NCBI GenBank assembly: GCA_963755495.1
Contig: CAVWJS010000006.1
Coordinates: 992,001 to 1,056,000 of the forward strand
Length of the DNA stretch: 64,000 nucleotides
From: Bog-473 sp963755495
GTDB lineage: Bacteria > Actinomycetota > Acidimicrobiia > Acidimicrobiales > RAAP-2
Direction of reading: 5' to 3'
Part shown: one piece after another, positions 37,404-46,614 of the stretch
How the letters are laid out: each line of letters begins with the position of its first letter
Position numbering within the stretch: the first letter of the stretch is position 1
Position numbers and translations under genes: made by a program
Notes under the pieces: model-generated
Database searches by the model: none
Seen by the model: only the letters and a program-made list of their open reading frames with translations
What the model was told of the DNA's origin: nothing

Positions 37404-39335
37404 TTACACCTTCTCGAACCAGCGCACCTGGCCGCGGCCGTATTTCTTTGCTTCATAGAGGGCATGGTCGGCTCGTTCGATCAGGGTGAGGACGGTGATA
37501 TCCGAAGGCCGAGAGACCGCCACCCCGATGCTGCACCCGAGCATCTGTCTACGGTCGCCGGCTCGAACGACCGAAGATGCCACCAACTCGCTGATCCTCG
37601 TGGCGAGCTGGGCGGTCGCCACAGGGTCGGGTTTGGCGAGCCACCCCACTACGAACTCGTCCCCGCCGTAGCGGGACACCACATCGGAGGATCGGGTGGT
37701 GGCGCGGAGGGCATCAGCCACCGCCACGATGGCCTCATCTCCACCCTCGTGCCCGAGCGAGTCGTTTATCTTCTTGAGGTCATCGAGGTCGATGAACAGC
37801 ACCGTCAGGGCGAGTGCGCCATGGCTGCGGCGGGCTCCCGCGAGGTCGATGTTCAAGGCCTCGAGGGCCGCACCTCGATTGAGCAGGTGGGTCAACGCGT
37901 CTCGCGTCGCCCGCTCGAAGAGCTCCTCGCGTTGGACCTCACTTGCCTGTATCGAGATATGAAGGTTGCTGAGAGCCGATTGCAACGCCTCCCCCATCCG
38001 TCCGGGTAATGGGACCTGCAGTGCCGGGTCATCGCGATTTCCGTTCGACAGGGCAATGGCCTGCGCCTGCACGCCGCGCAGGGTGGATGCCATTTCGTTG
38101 AAGGCGTTGGATGCGAGGGCAAGCTCTCTCGGTCCCGACGCGTTGAGATGCGGAAGCTCCAGCTCGCCTTGTCGCAGTGACTCGAAGGCGGCGCCGAGGT
38201 TGGCGATCGGACGGCGTACCGACCGACCGAGCATCAGGACACCGCCGATTGATAGGAGCACTATGAGCGCGATGAGGAGGACGCTGATTTCGAGAGCCGA
38301 GGTGGCGGCGTTTGCTTGGCCCGCGGTGGCCGTCCGAAGGTCGGCGGAACTGGACAGCACGAGGTGTGACAACGAGTTGGCCCACTCCACTTCCGATCGC
38401 GCGATTGTGGCGATGCCGCTCGTGGGGACCGGGGGTGCGTCGTGGTTCAAACCCGCAGTGATGCCAAGTTGCACGTAGGTCTCGAAATGGGCCGAGAGGG
38501 TGTTGCTGGCAAGGGCTGTCCATGCCGCCGTCGCATGTGGGCCGAGGGCACCGGGAAAGTCGCTCGTCGACGCCTCGAACTTCTCGTTGCTGACAATGAG
38601 GCTCTGGAGGGATCCGGGCGTGGCGCCGGCCACGAGGACAGTTTCCAGGGAATCACCGGTTTGCAGATTTTCCTCGCCTAGTCCGGATGTAAAGGCCGCA
38701 AAGGAGGAATTGAGCGCAGCGAGCCGTTTGGAGGTGGAGTGGTTGTCCGAAGTCTGGGTGCTTTGGAGCGCGGTGAACATCCGCGTCCACGCGGTGTCAA
38801 TGTGATTGCCGAGAACGTTGAAGAACGACTCGACTTGGGCCGAGGACGCCGTCCCCTCGTTGATCTCGCGGCGCAAAGTGAGGAGCAGGGTGCGATCAAG
38901 AGGGAAGATCCCATTCATACCCAGTACGGACTGTTGATCAACGACCTTCCGAGCCTGAACCAGGTTTTTCTCGGAATTGACACCGAGAAGAGTGTCGAGC
39001 TGCGCTTCGGAGAGGTGGTGCTCCCTCGCTGCCACGATCGCTGCACTCGGCACGTATTCCGCATAGATATCGATGCGTGCACGCAACAGGGCATCAAGCG
39101 TCAAGGATGAGTTCTGGACCGTAATGGCTCGGTCGCGACTCGACACTTGCTGTGCGACCACGCTCGACGCAAGTGCGAGTCCTACCGCAACCGGCGTGAG
39201 GACGGCAAGGAAGAGCGATACGCGAAGGCTGAGGGGAAAGATCCGGCGTTTTGGACGATCGCGTCCCGACCGGCGTGCGGAGCGCCCTGCGCCATTTGGC
39301 GAGACGTCCGAGTGACTGCTGGGTTGGGTGCGCAT
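37404..39335 (-). CDS. Membrane diguanylate cyclase with periplasmic sensor and HAMP
   Basis: 643 residues. A basic N-terminus leads to a first membrane helix (SLRVSLFLAVLTPVAVGLAL), then an extracellular helical domain of about 260 residues resembling nitrate/small-ligand sensing domains. A second membrane helix (ISVLLIALIVLLSIGGVLML) and a HAMP region (GRSVRRPIANLGAAFESLRQ) follow. The C-terminal GGDEF domain has RYGGDEF intact and an inhibitory RxxD site (RSSD) five residues before it. It should make cyclic di-GMP in response to an outside signal, with product inhibition. No EAL protein is in the window. Confidence 0.9.
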   Translation of the reverse strand: MRTQPSSHSDVSPNGAGRSARRSGRDRPKRRIFPLSLRVSLFLAVLTPVAVGLALASSVVAQQVSSRDRAITVQNSSLTLDALLRARIDIYAEYVPSAAIVAAREHHLSEAQLDTLLGVNSEKNLVQARKVVDQQSVLGMNGIFPLDRTLLLTLRREINEGTASSAQVESFFNVLGNHIDTAWTRMFTALQSTQTSDNHSTSKRLAALNSSFAAFTSGLGEENLQTGDSLETVLVAGATPGSLQSLIVSNEKFEASTSDFPGALGPHATAAWTALASNTLSAHFETYVQLGITAGLNHDAPPVPTSGIATIARSEVEWANSLSHLVLSSSADLRTATAGQANAATSALEISVLLIALIVLLSIGGVLMLGRSVRRPIANLGAAFESLRQGELELPHLNASGPRELALASNAFNEMASTLRGVQAQAIALSNGNRDDPALQVPLPGRMGEALQSALSNLHISIQASEVQREELFERATRDALTHLLNRGAALEALNIDLAGARRSHGALALTVLFIDLDDLKKINDSLGHEGGDEAIVAVADALRATTRSSDVVSRYGGDEFVVGWLAKPDPVATAQLATRISELVASSVVRAGDRRQMLGCSIGVAVSRPSDITVLTLIERADHALYEAKKYGRGQVRWFEKV

Positions 39336-39515
39336 GCACGTCCTGCTCTGTCCGGGTGGGCTGCGTTCTTGCGTGCAGTCGCGTTCACCGCGGACGATCG
39401 TCAGTGCAACTCTGTCATCTGGCGCCCCAGGGCAGCCCTACCCATCCCCAACACCCGCCCAACCGTGACGTCGTCGGTCGCGTGTGCGGGTGACGACACG
39501 GGGGATGCTCACGGC

Positions 39516-39968
39516 CTAGCGGAACTCTGCTCCCGCCTCCGCGTTGCGAATCAGGACGCGCCCGAACTTCGCCAGCAATAGGCCGGCCGCTACGAAGACC
39601 CCAACTCCGTAGAGCGCGGGTCGATGGGGCGGGAGGTGAAGGACCGTAGCCAGGGCGACGGTGAGAAAGAGCAAGATGGAAAGGAGCCTCGTGGGTAGGC
39701 GGGCGGAGAACATGCACGCCACCAAGACGCCGAGTGCGATCCAACCTGCAGCGAAGACAAGACCGGCTGGTGGGCCCACGAAGACGAATGGAAGGAGAAG
39801 GGCCACTCCCAACCCGCCTCCACCCATCATCAGCATGCGTCGGTTCCACAATTGCCGAGTGGTAGCGGCTCCGTGGGAGCGCAGTGAGATACCAAGAAGA
39901 CCGAGTACAACCACCGCGGCGAAGCCGATGGTCATGGTGACTGCTCCCACGAGTCCTAACCAAGTCAT
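39516..39968 (-). CDS. Four-helix integral membrane protein, unknown
   Basis: 150 residues from ATG 39968 (MTWLGLVGAVTMTIGFAAVV), with four predicted membrane helices (near residues 4-28, 50-65, 70-90 and 96-130). Short Arg-rich loops include RSHGAATTRQLWNRR, and the C-terminus is basic. No motif indicates a function. Confidence 0.55.
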   Translation of the reverse strand: MTWLGLVGAVTMTIGFAAVVVLGLLGISLRSHGAATTRQLWNRRMLMMGGGGLGVALLLPFVFVGPPAGLVFAAGWIALGVLVACMFSARLPTRLLSILLFLTVALATVLHLPPHRPALYGVGVFVAAGLLLAKFGRVLIRNAEAGAEFR

Positions 39969-40139
39969 CTGCGGCTCCACGTTCGACCACGTTCTCCCTG
40001 CCTAAAGGCTATCTGACCGTCCAATCCGCATCTGGCATTTCGGCCCTCGGAACTCCGGGCGCACCTGGCGATTAGTTGTATCAGCGTGTCCGGGCGCGTC
40101 AGCTGGTGGCGCGATTGCTGGTGCGGCAGGATCTCGGAC

Positions 40140-40919
40140 GTGAAGATCGACATCCTCTTCGATCCGTTCGGCACCAACTGGCCTGATGTGCGGGAAGCGG
40201 CAATGGCGGCTGAGGGCGAGGGTTTCGATGGCGTCTGGCTCTACGATCACCTGGCCGGCTCGGTGCACCGCCAAGATCGCGTGCTCGAATCGTGGACGAC
40301 GCTCACGGCGGTCGCCGCCACGGTGCCCCGCATCGCCATCGGCCCGATGGTGCTCAACGTGGGCAACAGAGACGCGGGAACTCTGGGAGTCATGGCCGCG
40401 ACCCTGCAGGAGATCAGCGAGGGCCGCTTGCTGCTCGGGCTGGGAGCAGGCGGGGGGCGAGAGACCCCTTATGCGGCCGAACAGCGAGCCTTTGGTCGCA
40501 ACGTCCTGGCTGACAGCGTGAGACGGCACGCGGTGGAGGCAACGGTGTCGATCCTGCGCGAGGTGTGGTCCGGGACCGTGGCCGGTGTCGGCGGATTCCT
40601 GCGGCCTGACCCGCCGCCGCCGATCATTCTCGGAGGATTCGGACCAAAGATGGCCGAGTTGGCGGGACGGATTGCGGATGGCATCAATGTGCCGGGCGGA
40701 CCTGGTCTGGGCAATCTCCTGGAGATTGCGCGCCGGGAGCGCGTTGCGGCCGGACGCGGGGCGTCGCCAGTGGACCCGCCATTCGTTGTCACGGTTTCCT
40801 CGGACGGGGGCTCTCGATCGCTGCAACGTCTCGAAGAACTTGATGTGGATCGGGCCATTGTCTTCCTGGGAGCACCTTCCGCGGACGGTGTACGCGAGCT
40901 GGCCGGCCGCCGGCGCTGA
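40140..40919 (+). CDS. LLM-class F420-dependent oxidoreductase
   Basis: 259 residues from GTG 40140, preceded by AGGA. VKIDILFDPFGTNWPDVREA and GFDGVWLYDHLAGSVHRQDR form the first strands. TVPRIAIGPMVLNVGNRDAG and LLGLGAGGGRETPYAAEQRA follow, with PPPPIILGGFGPKMAELAGR near the end. This is the luciferase-like monooxygenase fold of F420-using reductases. FbiC in the same window shows that the cell can make F420. The substrate is unknown. Confidence 0.82.
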   Translation: MKIDILFDPFGTNWPDVREAAMAAEGEGFDGVWLYDHLAGSVHRQDRVLESWTTLTAVAATVPRIAIGPMVLNVGNRDAGTLGVMAATLQEISEGRLLLGLGAGGGRETPYAAEQRAFGRNVLADSVRRHAVEATVSILREVWSGTVAGVGGFLRPDPPPPIILGGFGPKMAELAGRIADGINVPGGPGLGNLLEIARRERVAAGRGASPVDPPFVVTVSSDGGSRSLQRLEELDVDRAIVFLGAPSADGVRELAGRRR

Positions 40920-40951
40920 GGTTCACCGTCGGTTGGGGCCGGCGGCCGAGG

Positions 40952-41224
40952 ATGGCCGATCAAGCCCAGAAAAAAGTTCATCGCTTGGACCAGGGTTGCT
41001 CTCTCGGGTTTTTGGGTACATATCGCAACATGAGGGGTGGGACGTCGAGCGGACCGAGGGGCTTGTTTGCCCGTGGGTTCTGGCTGGTTGGGCTCGTCCT
41101 GTGGCTCGGCCTCGCCATCGCCTTCGGACTGCACCGAAATTGGAACCTCTTCTCCCTCTCGGTTATCTGGGTGATGGCGTCGCTGGCCGGATGGTCACAT
41201 AGTGAAGAACACGTCAGGGCCTGA
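40952..41224 (+). CDS. Small two-helix membrane protein
   Basis: 90 residues from ATG 40952, or 64 from ATG 41030. Two membrane helices lie back to back (FWLVGLVLWLGLAIAFGL and LFSLSVIWVMASLAGW), followed by a short charged tail. It is downstream of the F420 oxidoreductase on the same strand. Unknown function. Confidence 0.5.
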   Translation: MADQAQKKVHRLDQGCSLGFLGTYRNMRGGTSSGPRGLFARGFWLVGLVLWLGLAIAFGLHRNWNLFSLSVIWVMASLAGWSHSEEHVRA

Positions 41225-41298
41225 GGCACTCCCCCGCACTCCGGGCTCGTGTGCTCTCGACCCGGCATCGAGATCGACCACGGCGGTAGCGTGGCCCG

Positions 41299-42024
41299 AT
41301 GGAGACAGATAAGTACATGGCTTTCATTCGTGAGCGCTCCCAGGCGATGCTGAGCGTGGGCGGCGCCAATCTCGGTGTGGCCGTCCCGAGTTGCCCAGGT
41401 TGGACGAACGCGGATCTCCTCGCGCACATGGGAGGGGTATGGGGCTGGGCCAGTGCGGTCGTTCGCACTGGAGCGAGGAGTGATCTCCCGGTGGCACCGG
41501 CTGAAGTCAGGGGTGCGGCGCTCGTCGGGTGGGCAGAGGAACAGCTCCACGAGGTGCTCAGCACTCTGGAGAAGGCCGACCCCACTGCGAACTGCTGGAC
41601 ATTCGGTCTCCCCCGCACCCCGTTGTTCTGGTTCAGGCGCCTGGCGTTGGAGACCGCGGTCCATGCCTGGGATTGTGAGGGATCCATCAGCGACCCGACA
41701 CCTTTGGACGGCGAACTGGCCAGAGACGGCATCGATGAATTCCTGATCTCGATGCTTCCCCGGCAGGTCAAGCAGCGACCCGACGGGTGGACGGGGCAGT
41801 CGTTGCACTTTCATTGCGCCGAAGGCGAGGGTGAATGGACGGTGCAACTCGGTCCCGACGGTCAAGTCACGACCAGCCACAGCCACGAAAAGGGTGACGT
41901 TGCCCTCCAAGGCCCAGCGTCCTTGCTGTACCTGTGGTGTCTTAACCGCGTGCCGGCTGAGGACCTCAAGCTGTTCGGCGATCCGGCCGTCGCGGCTCAA
42001 TGGACGGCGGAGATCGCGTTCTGA
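41299..42024 (+). CDS. Maleylpyruvate isomerase-family mycothiol-dependent enzyme
   Basis: 241 residues. The DinB-like four-helix domain has VAVPSCPGWTNADLLAHMGG with the first metal His. FRRLALETAVHAWDCEG supplies the Glu and second His. A C-terminal domain ends with LLYLWCLNRVPAEDLKLFGD, typical of the MDMPI family. These proteins use mycothiol or a related thiol as cofactor; the reaction here is unknown. It supports an actinobacterial host. Confidence 0.83.
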   Translation: METDKYMAFIRERSQAMLSVGGANLGVAVPSCPGWTNADLLAHMGGVWGWASAVVRTGARSDLPVAPAEVRGAALVGWAEEQLHEVLSTLEKADPTANCWTFGLPRTPLFWFRRLALETAVHAWDCEGSISDPTPLDGELARDGIDEFLISMLPRQVKQRPDGWTGQSLHFHCAEGEGEWTVQLGPDGQVTTSHSHEKGDVALQGPASLLYLWCLNRVPAEDLKLFGDPAVAAQWTAEIAF

Positions 42025-42119
42025 GGACTGGCGCACCATATTGCGCCTCGTGACCCCAAAACGGAACCTACGATCCCTTCGACTGTGAACTCACCTGCCT
42101 CAGCCTGTAGTGTCCAGCG

Positions 42120-42131
42120 TACAGCGCTGTA
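42120..42131. promoter_or_regulatory. 12-bp perfect palindrome in promoter region
   Basis: TACAGCGCTGTA ends 23 bp before the ATG of the membrane protein at 42155. The position fits a repressor operator near a promoter. The regulator is unknown. Confidence 0.45.
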
Positions 42132-42154
42132 GGACGAAGTAGGGGGGGAGCAGC

Positions 42155-42916
42155 ATGGGACTGTTGGATGTCATGGCGTCAGCGTCGGGGGTGCCGGTGA
42201 CCGCATCTACGCAGGGACGCGGGACGTTGAGTCAAGTGACCGACACCGTCTCGAGCACGAGCTCCCTATTGACCATCGCCGGCGTCGTGGTCGAGGTTCT
42301 CGCCCTCTTCGCCTTCATGGCGATCATCGGTCTCGTCATCATCATTGTGGTGGCCAACCGCGCCGATCCCGATCCGACCGGCCGCCGACCGCAGTCCGTC
42401 TACTACTTCGCCGTCTCGTTCGTGACGCTAGTGACGTCCATTGTCGGATCGATTGTGGTGGTGTTCTCTCTCGTCGCCCTCATTGGACATCATGGATCGG
42501 GTGCTGGCGATGCGACAGCGCGCGCCTGTGTGCTCGGGGCACTGATCACTGTCGCCAGCTTTGTCCTCCTGCGGACACATCTGCTACGAGGCGTGTCGCT
42601 CGTAGGATCCGAAACCACGAGTCCCACTCGACGGGTGGCGCAGAGCTACGCGTCCGCCGTCGCATTTCTGTCGATTCTCATATTGCTCGTGGTGACGATT
42701 TTGGTGGTCTATCTGATCTTCGTGCTGGTTGGGCCAGGGGTGTTCGGATCGCTGGGCGGTCGCACCTCGGCCTGGCGCGCCCTTCTTGACGCTCTTTACG
42801 TCGGCGCCGTGGCCGGACTGGTCCTGCGGACCCACCGTAATCTGGTCTCCCCTGGCCTCCAATTCTTCCGCCCCATTGCGGTCGGCGAGACATTGGCCGT
42901 GTCGCCGGATCGGTAG
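42155..42916 (+). CDS. Polytopic membrane protein, unknown
   Basis: 253 residues with about five membrane helices (near residues 40-70, 85-112, 120-140, 165-195 and 208-225) and an Arg/Pro-rich loop (RADPDPTGRRPQ). The purine-rich AGGGGGGAGCAGC gives a strong ribosome site before ATG 42155. No family recognised. A perfect palindrome in the leader suggests it is specifically regulated. Confidence 0.6.
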   Translation: MGLLDVMASASGVPVTASTQGRGTLSQVTDTVSSTSSLLTIAGVVVEVLALFAFMAIIGLVIIIVVANRADPDPTGRRPQSVYYFAVSFVTLVTSIVGSIVVVFSLVALIGHHGSGAGDATARACVLGALITVASFVLLRTHLLRGVSLVGSETTSPTRRVAQSYASAVAFLSILILLVVTILVVYLIFVLVGPGVFGSLGGRTSAWRALLDALYVGAVAGLVLRTHRNLVSPGLQFFRPIAVGETLAVSPDR

Positions 42917-43156
42917 CGCAGCCGGAGCCTTACAAAGACTCGGTGAACGTGTGAAGTGATACCCCGCATGCGCCCCTCGATCGTGATGACACGAGTCGCT
43001 TTGTTCACGTCATGGGGTGCGCCTTCGAGGTCGGATCACATGGCGTTGTTCGCGTCAAGGGGTTGGCCTCGACTCGGGCGATTACTTTTCCGCCTGACGT
43101 CCGTCCTTATGGCAACGTCTGACTGCATTTCACCGCAGAGAGCATAAGAGGGCTAT
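42917..43156. other. Intergenic region with a degenerate direct repeat
   Basis: Two similar stretches begin TTGTTCACGTCATGGGG (43011) and TTGTTCGCGTCAAGGGG (43047). Similarity fades after about 30 bp. No gene or terminator is seen. Confidence 0.4.
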
Positions 43157-43807
43157 ATGGCGAGATCGAGGAACGACCACCTCTGGGCGTTCGCGCACGC
43201 CGAACGAGCTGCGCTTGCAGAGGATCTGTCGGGTCTCAGTGCCGACCAGTGGCGGCACAACACCCTGTGCGGAGAGTGGGACGTCGAGGAGGTCGTCGCC
43301 CATCTCACCGCCGCGGGATCCCTGAATCAGTGGCAATGGGCGCGGAGCATGCTCGGAGCGCGTTTCCGTGTCGATATGCACAACCAGCGTCGGCTGTCTG
43401 ACCATCAGGGCAGCGCGCCCGCCGAGACGCTCGACCGATTCCGCGCCATCATCGGCAGTACAACCGCTCCCTCGGGACACACCCCGGCCTACCTTGGCGA
43501 GGTCGTTGTGCATGCCCAAGATATCCGTCAGCCACTGGGACTGCCCCGCACGCCGGGCGTGGACGCGCTGACACCCGTGGCTCAATTCTTTGCGAGTCGC
43601 AACTTCACCGTTGCCAGCCGGACTGCCGTTGCCGGTCTGCAGCTGTGCGCAGACGATGGGCCGTTTGCCACGGGGACCGGACCGCTGGTCACCGGATCGA
43701 CCCTCGCTCTGGTGATGGGCATGGCTGGCCGCGCTCATTACGTTGGCCAACTCGACGGTCCGGGTGTATCGACGCTGCGGGCACGCTTCCACGGCGATTC
43801 AGCGTAA
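43157..43807 (+). CDS. MDMPI/DinB-like (TIGR03083-type) protein
   Basis: 216 residues. LCGEWDVEEVVAHLTAAGSL is the metal-binding helix with the first His, and LGEVVVHAQDIRQPLGLPR carries the Glu and second His. This is the maleylpyruvate isomerase family actinobacterial domain without the extra C-terminal domain. It is a shorter cousin of the gene at 41299. Reaction unknown; likely thiol dependent. ATG 43157 follows AGAGGG at a suitable distance. Confidence 0.8.
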   Translation: MARSRNDHLWAFAHAERAALAEDLSGLSADQWRHNTLCGEWDVEEVVAHLTAAGSLNQWQWARSMLGARFRVDMHNQRRLSDHQGSAPAETLDRFRAIIGSTTAPSGHTPAYLGEVVVHAQDIRQPLGLPRTPGVDALTPVAQFFASRNFTVASRTAVAGLQLCADDGPFATGTGPLVTGSTLALVMGMAGRAHYVGQLDGPGVSTLRARFHGDSA

Positions 43808-43926
43808 ACAGCGGCCTTCGAGACGTGAGCCGAGCCTAGGTGGCCCGGTCTAATTTGCCGCTTACTGAGCGGGGAATAGCCGACCAGCTGCGCTCCTCAG
43901 GCGACCCGGGCCGATGCTCCAGCCCC

Positions 43927-44232
43927 CTAAATGGCTCCGGCAGCCTCGAACGAGTTGTACACCGTGACTGTAGGAGGACCCGTGACACCGATCGCAGAAG
44001 TGACCCGCTCGACCTTAGGGTTCCCCTCGAAGAATCCCTGGAACTGCTCTGCAGTTTCCCACTCATCGATGACGACGAGCTCGGCGTCGCCAGCAACGAA
44101 TCGGTGATGAAGAATTCCGGCGCCCTTGGTGTCCTCAGTGATCTCTTCGAGGAGCGCTGCGTTGGCCTGCAGACCCTCGATGGCTTTGGCGACGTCGGCA
44201 ACAGGGAAGTGAACAATGGCTGTGATACTCAT
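43927..44232 (-). CDS. ABM-domain (antibiotic biosynthesis monooxygenase-like) protein
   Basis: 101 residues, a single ferredoxin-like dimeric barrel. MSITAIVHFPVADVAKAIEG begins it, AGILHHRFVAGDAELVVIDE is the central strand pair, and WETAEQFQGFFEGNPKVERV is the last helix. Members include quinol monooxygenases and haem-degrading enzymes, but many are uncharacterised. No catalytic assignment is possible here. Confidence 0.72.
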   Translation of the reverse strand: MSITAIVHFPVADVAKAIEGLQANAALLEEITEDTKGAGILHHRFVAGDAELVVIDEWETAEQFQGFFEGNPKVERVTSAIGVTGPPTVTVYNSFEAAGAI

Positions 44233-44706
44233 GTTGACACCTCAGATCAGTGGGTTGAACCACCCCAGTTGAGGCAGCCTCGGAAGGTTACGACATCGCT
44301 GCTGAGATTGCTCAGCCTGCTCCGGTTTCCGGAGTGGCTACCGCCCGACCGCAAAGGACGCAAAATCGACGGCGAGGCTGGGAGGCCATTGTCGTTGATT
44401 TATGGGGGCACCTCGGGCGCGCCCGGCGTTATCCGAATCAGGTGACGCTGCCTTTTGTGCCGCCCCTCCCCGCACCTGGTCGAGGTGGATAGGGACTTTG
44501 GTCAACATTTGAGAAAAAGTCACATTTATGAATAGGTGTCCCTACCCCCCTTGACCTTCGGTCCGGACCCCTGTAGACCTCAGACGGCGGTGGCAGTCGG
44601 TTCGGCACGTTTCGTTCTGGAGGGGTCCATGTGAGGGTTCGCCGAACGGGGACCTGAACTGATTGCCGTCTTGCAGGTTCCGTTTGGCGACGAAGGAGAC
44701 TCTCTG
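44233..44706. other. Intergenic region upstream of the beta-helix gene
   Basis: 474 bp between divergent genes. An AT-richer patch near 44495-44537 is bracketed by TAGGGAC (44490-44496) and GTCCCTA (44538-44544), an inverted repeat that could be a leader structure or operator. No protein-coding frame is convincing. Confidence 0.4.
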
Positions 44707-45969
44707 ATGTTCAATGGAAGCGTCCGACTGTGTATCGGTTTCGCCGCAACTCTTACGTTGTTCATCGGGGTGACCGCGGCGGCTGCGGTCGCGTCGCCAA
44801 GTCCCGGCGGCTTTCCGCCAGGACCGCAATCCGCCCTGTACGTGGCACCCGGAGCGCCTGCGGGGCACGGGTTTGCGGGACACGGGTTTGGTTGTTCCAA
44901 TGCCGAGTTCTCGACCATATCGGCCGCCGTTACTGCGGCGAACCCTGGAGCAACGATTATCGTCTGCCCAGGCACATATACCGAGGACGTCACCGTTGAG
45001 AAGCCTCTCACCATCGAAGGCTCCTCGGCCACGGTCGCTCCCGCCCCAAGCGACTCCTCCCCGGTCACTCTCTTCACCGGAGGCAATAACGGATTCACCG
45101 TTCTCAGCTCGGGAGTGACGATCAGTGGCTTCACGGTCGAGGGAGCCAGCAGTGATGGGCTGATGGTGGTCGGCGATCACGCCACCATCACGCACAACAT
45201 TGTGGAGAACAACGGGCTCCTGGACACTAACAACCCCGGCAACGGTATCGACCTGGATGGCAGCTCGTACTCGACGGTGAGCAACAACACCGTCTCTGGC
45301 AGTGGCAACGGGGGAATCCAGCTCGCCAATGACCCCGACGCGATCGGTCTCAGCGCTCTGTGCGCGGCTACCGGGATCTCTTGCAAAGGGATCACCGGTA
45401 CGGCCACTTATGACAGCGTCATCGGCAACAATGTGAACAACAATCCCAATGCCTGCGGCATCTTGCTCGTCGATCACGTCGGCACCGACGGATCGACGCC
45501 AGACCTCGCCGACGGTATCCACAACAACCTGGTCCTGGGCAATACGGTGCTGAACAACGCGCTGCTCGGGTACGGCGCGGGGATCCTGCTGGCGACAGAA
45601 GCTCCAGGCGGAGCGGTCTACAACAACACCGTCAGCGGAAACGACGTTGCAGGCAACGGCCTCGCCGGTCTCACGCTGCATGCACATCTGTTGGGTGCGC
45701 ATCAGGACCTCAATGGCAATGTCATAGTCGGCAACAACTTCGGAACGAACAACACGAAGGGCGAGGAGACCAGCGACCTGCACCCGACCGGTGTGTTCAT
45801 CGGGAGTGAGGACCACCTGGAGATCACCGTGTGGGGCAACATCATCCACAACGACTACTACGGCGTGTTCACCGCCTCACCCAACGGCGTCACGGTGAAC
45901 GGCCTCGCCTTTAACGCCTACCTGGCCGACACCGTTCCATGGTACGCCTCGACTTCCTATAGCGGGTAA
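44707..45969 (+). CDS. Secreted right-handed parallel beta-helix protein
   Basis: 420 residues from ATG 44707, with GAAGGAG upstream. A signal peptide (CIGFAATLTLFIGVTAAAAV) is followed by ATIIVCPGTYTEDVTVEKPL, typical of the first rung. Repeated Asn-rich rungs follow (NNGLLDTNNPGNGIDLDG, SNNTVSGSGNGGIQLA, YNNTVSGNDVAGNGLAGL). This is the NosD/pectate-lyase-like fold. It may bind or cut cell-surface polysaccharide. A short internal duplication (GHGFAGHGFG) lies just after the signal. A hairpin terminator follows. Confidence 0.85.
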   Translation: MFNGSVRLCIGFAATLTLFIGVTAAAAVASPSPGGFPPGPQSALYVAPGAPAGHGFAGHGFGCSNAEFSTISAAVTAANPGATIIVCPGTYTEDVTVEKPLTIEGSSATVAPAPSDSSPVTLFTGGNNGFTVLSSGVTISGFTVEGASSDGLMVVGDHATITHNIVENNGLLDTNNPGNGIDLDGSSYSTVSNNTVSGSGNGGIQLANDPDAIGLSALCAATGISCKGITGTATYDSVIGNNVNNNPNACGILLVDHVGTDGSTPDLADGIHNNLVLGNTVLNNALLGYGAGILLATEAPGGAVYNNTVSGNDVAGNGLAGLTLHAHLLGAHQDLNGNVIVGNNFGTNNTKGEETSDLHPTGVFIGSEDHLEITVWGNIIHNDYYGVFTASPNGVTVNGLAFNAYLADTVPWYASTSYSG

Positions 45970-45993
45970 GGCACCCCGCATTCAGCGGGTGCC
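45970..45993. terminator. Shared hairpin at convergent gene ends
   Basis: GGCACCCCGC and GCGGGTGCC form a 9-bp stem with one bulged C and a 5-nt loop. It starts at the beta-helix stop, and the stop codon of the opposite gene (45982-45984) overlaps its loop. It could serve both strands. Confidence 0.55.
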
Positions 45994-46523
45994 GTCGTCA
46001 CTCCCAGGTTTCTTCGAGGAGGTCGAGGCCAAGTTATTCACTGTGCCGTCGCTCATCCGTCGATGCATCTGTTGCAATAGTCGACGGAGTTCGGGATCCT
46101 TTACCGACTTGTACTGCTCAGTCGTCAAGGCCTCGCCCTCTGGGTCGAGAGCGGGTCTGTGGGAGGCAGCCTCGATGAAAAATGCATCCACCTGATCCCA
46201 TGCCGCCGCAAGGTTTGGGGATAGCCGATCTCGGACTTCCTGAGGAGAGACAGCAATGTCAGTGTGCGAGGGGGGGAGATGTTTCCCAAGTCCTCCATGA
46301 AGCCGACAAAGACTATTTCCTGGACTGCAGAATCTTCTTCGCTGAGATAGGTTTCGGCTTCGCGTAAAACCCGATCCGCTCGTCTTTCGTGGCCAGACCT
46401 CATCTGTTGGATTACGTAGTGGGTCAGAGCGGCCATCGCATCCAAATCGCTGCCGTCGCCAGCGACCCGCAATCTTCTTGCTGACTTCAGTAGACGGGTA
46501 CGAGCATCACTGATATTCACCAT
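45982..46523 (-). CDS. Hypothetical protein, one frameshift
   Basis: The N-terminal piece (MVNISDARTRLLKSARRLRV to LTLLSLLRKSEIGYP) and the C-terminal piece (NLAAAWDQVDAFFIEAASHR to KPGSDDGTR) join at a CCCC run near 46220, giving about 180 residues. It is helical and soluble, with an acidic middle, and probably a repeat-like bundle. No family recognised. Confidence 0.55.
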
Positions 46524-46614
46524 CTGCCTCTTCCAGGTGACGGATTGTGGCCGCTACGCGGCGTACTAGGGCGCCCCGTCTTGGATCAGCGGCGCAGTCT
46601 GAGAAACTGGTTAG

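Noticed and set aside
44330..44400. A c-di-GMP-I (GEMM) riboswitch, because of GACCGCAAAGGACGCAAAA
   Set aside because: The GGACGCAAA block is present, but the hairpin that should separate it from the preceding AAACC-type block and the tetraloop receptor are missing.
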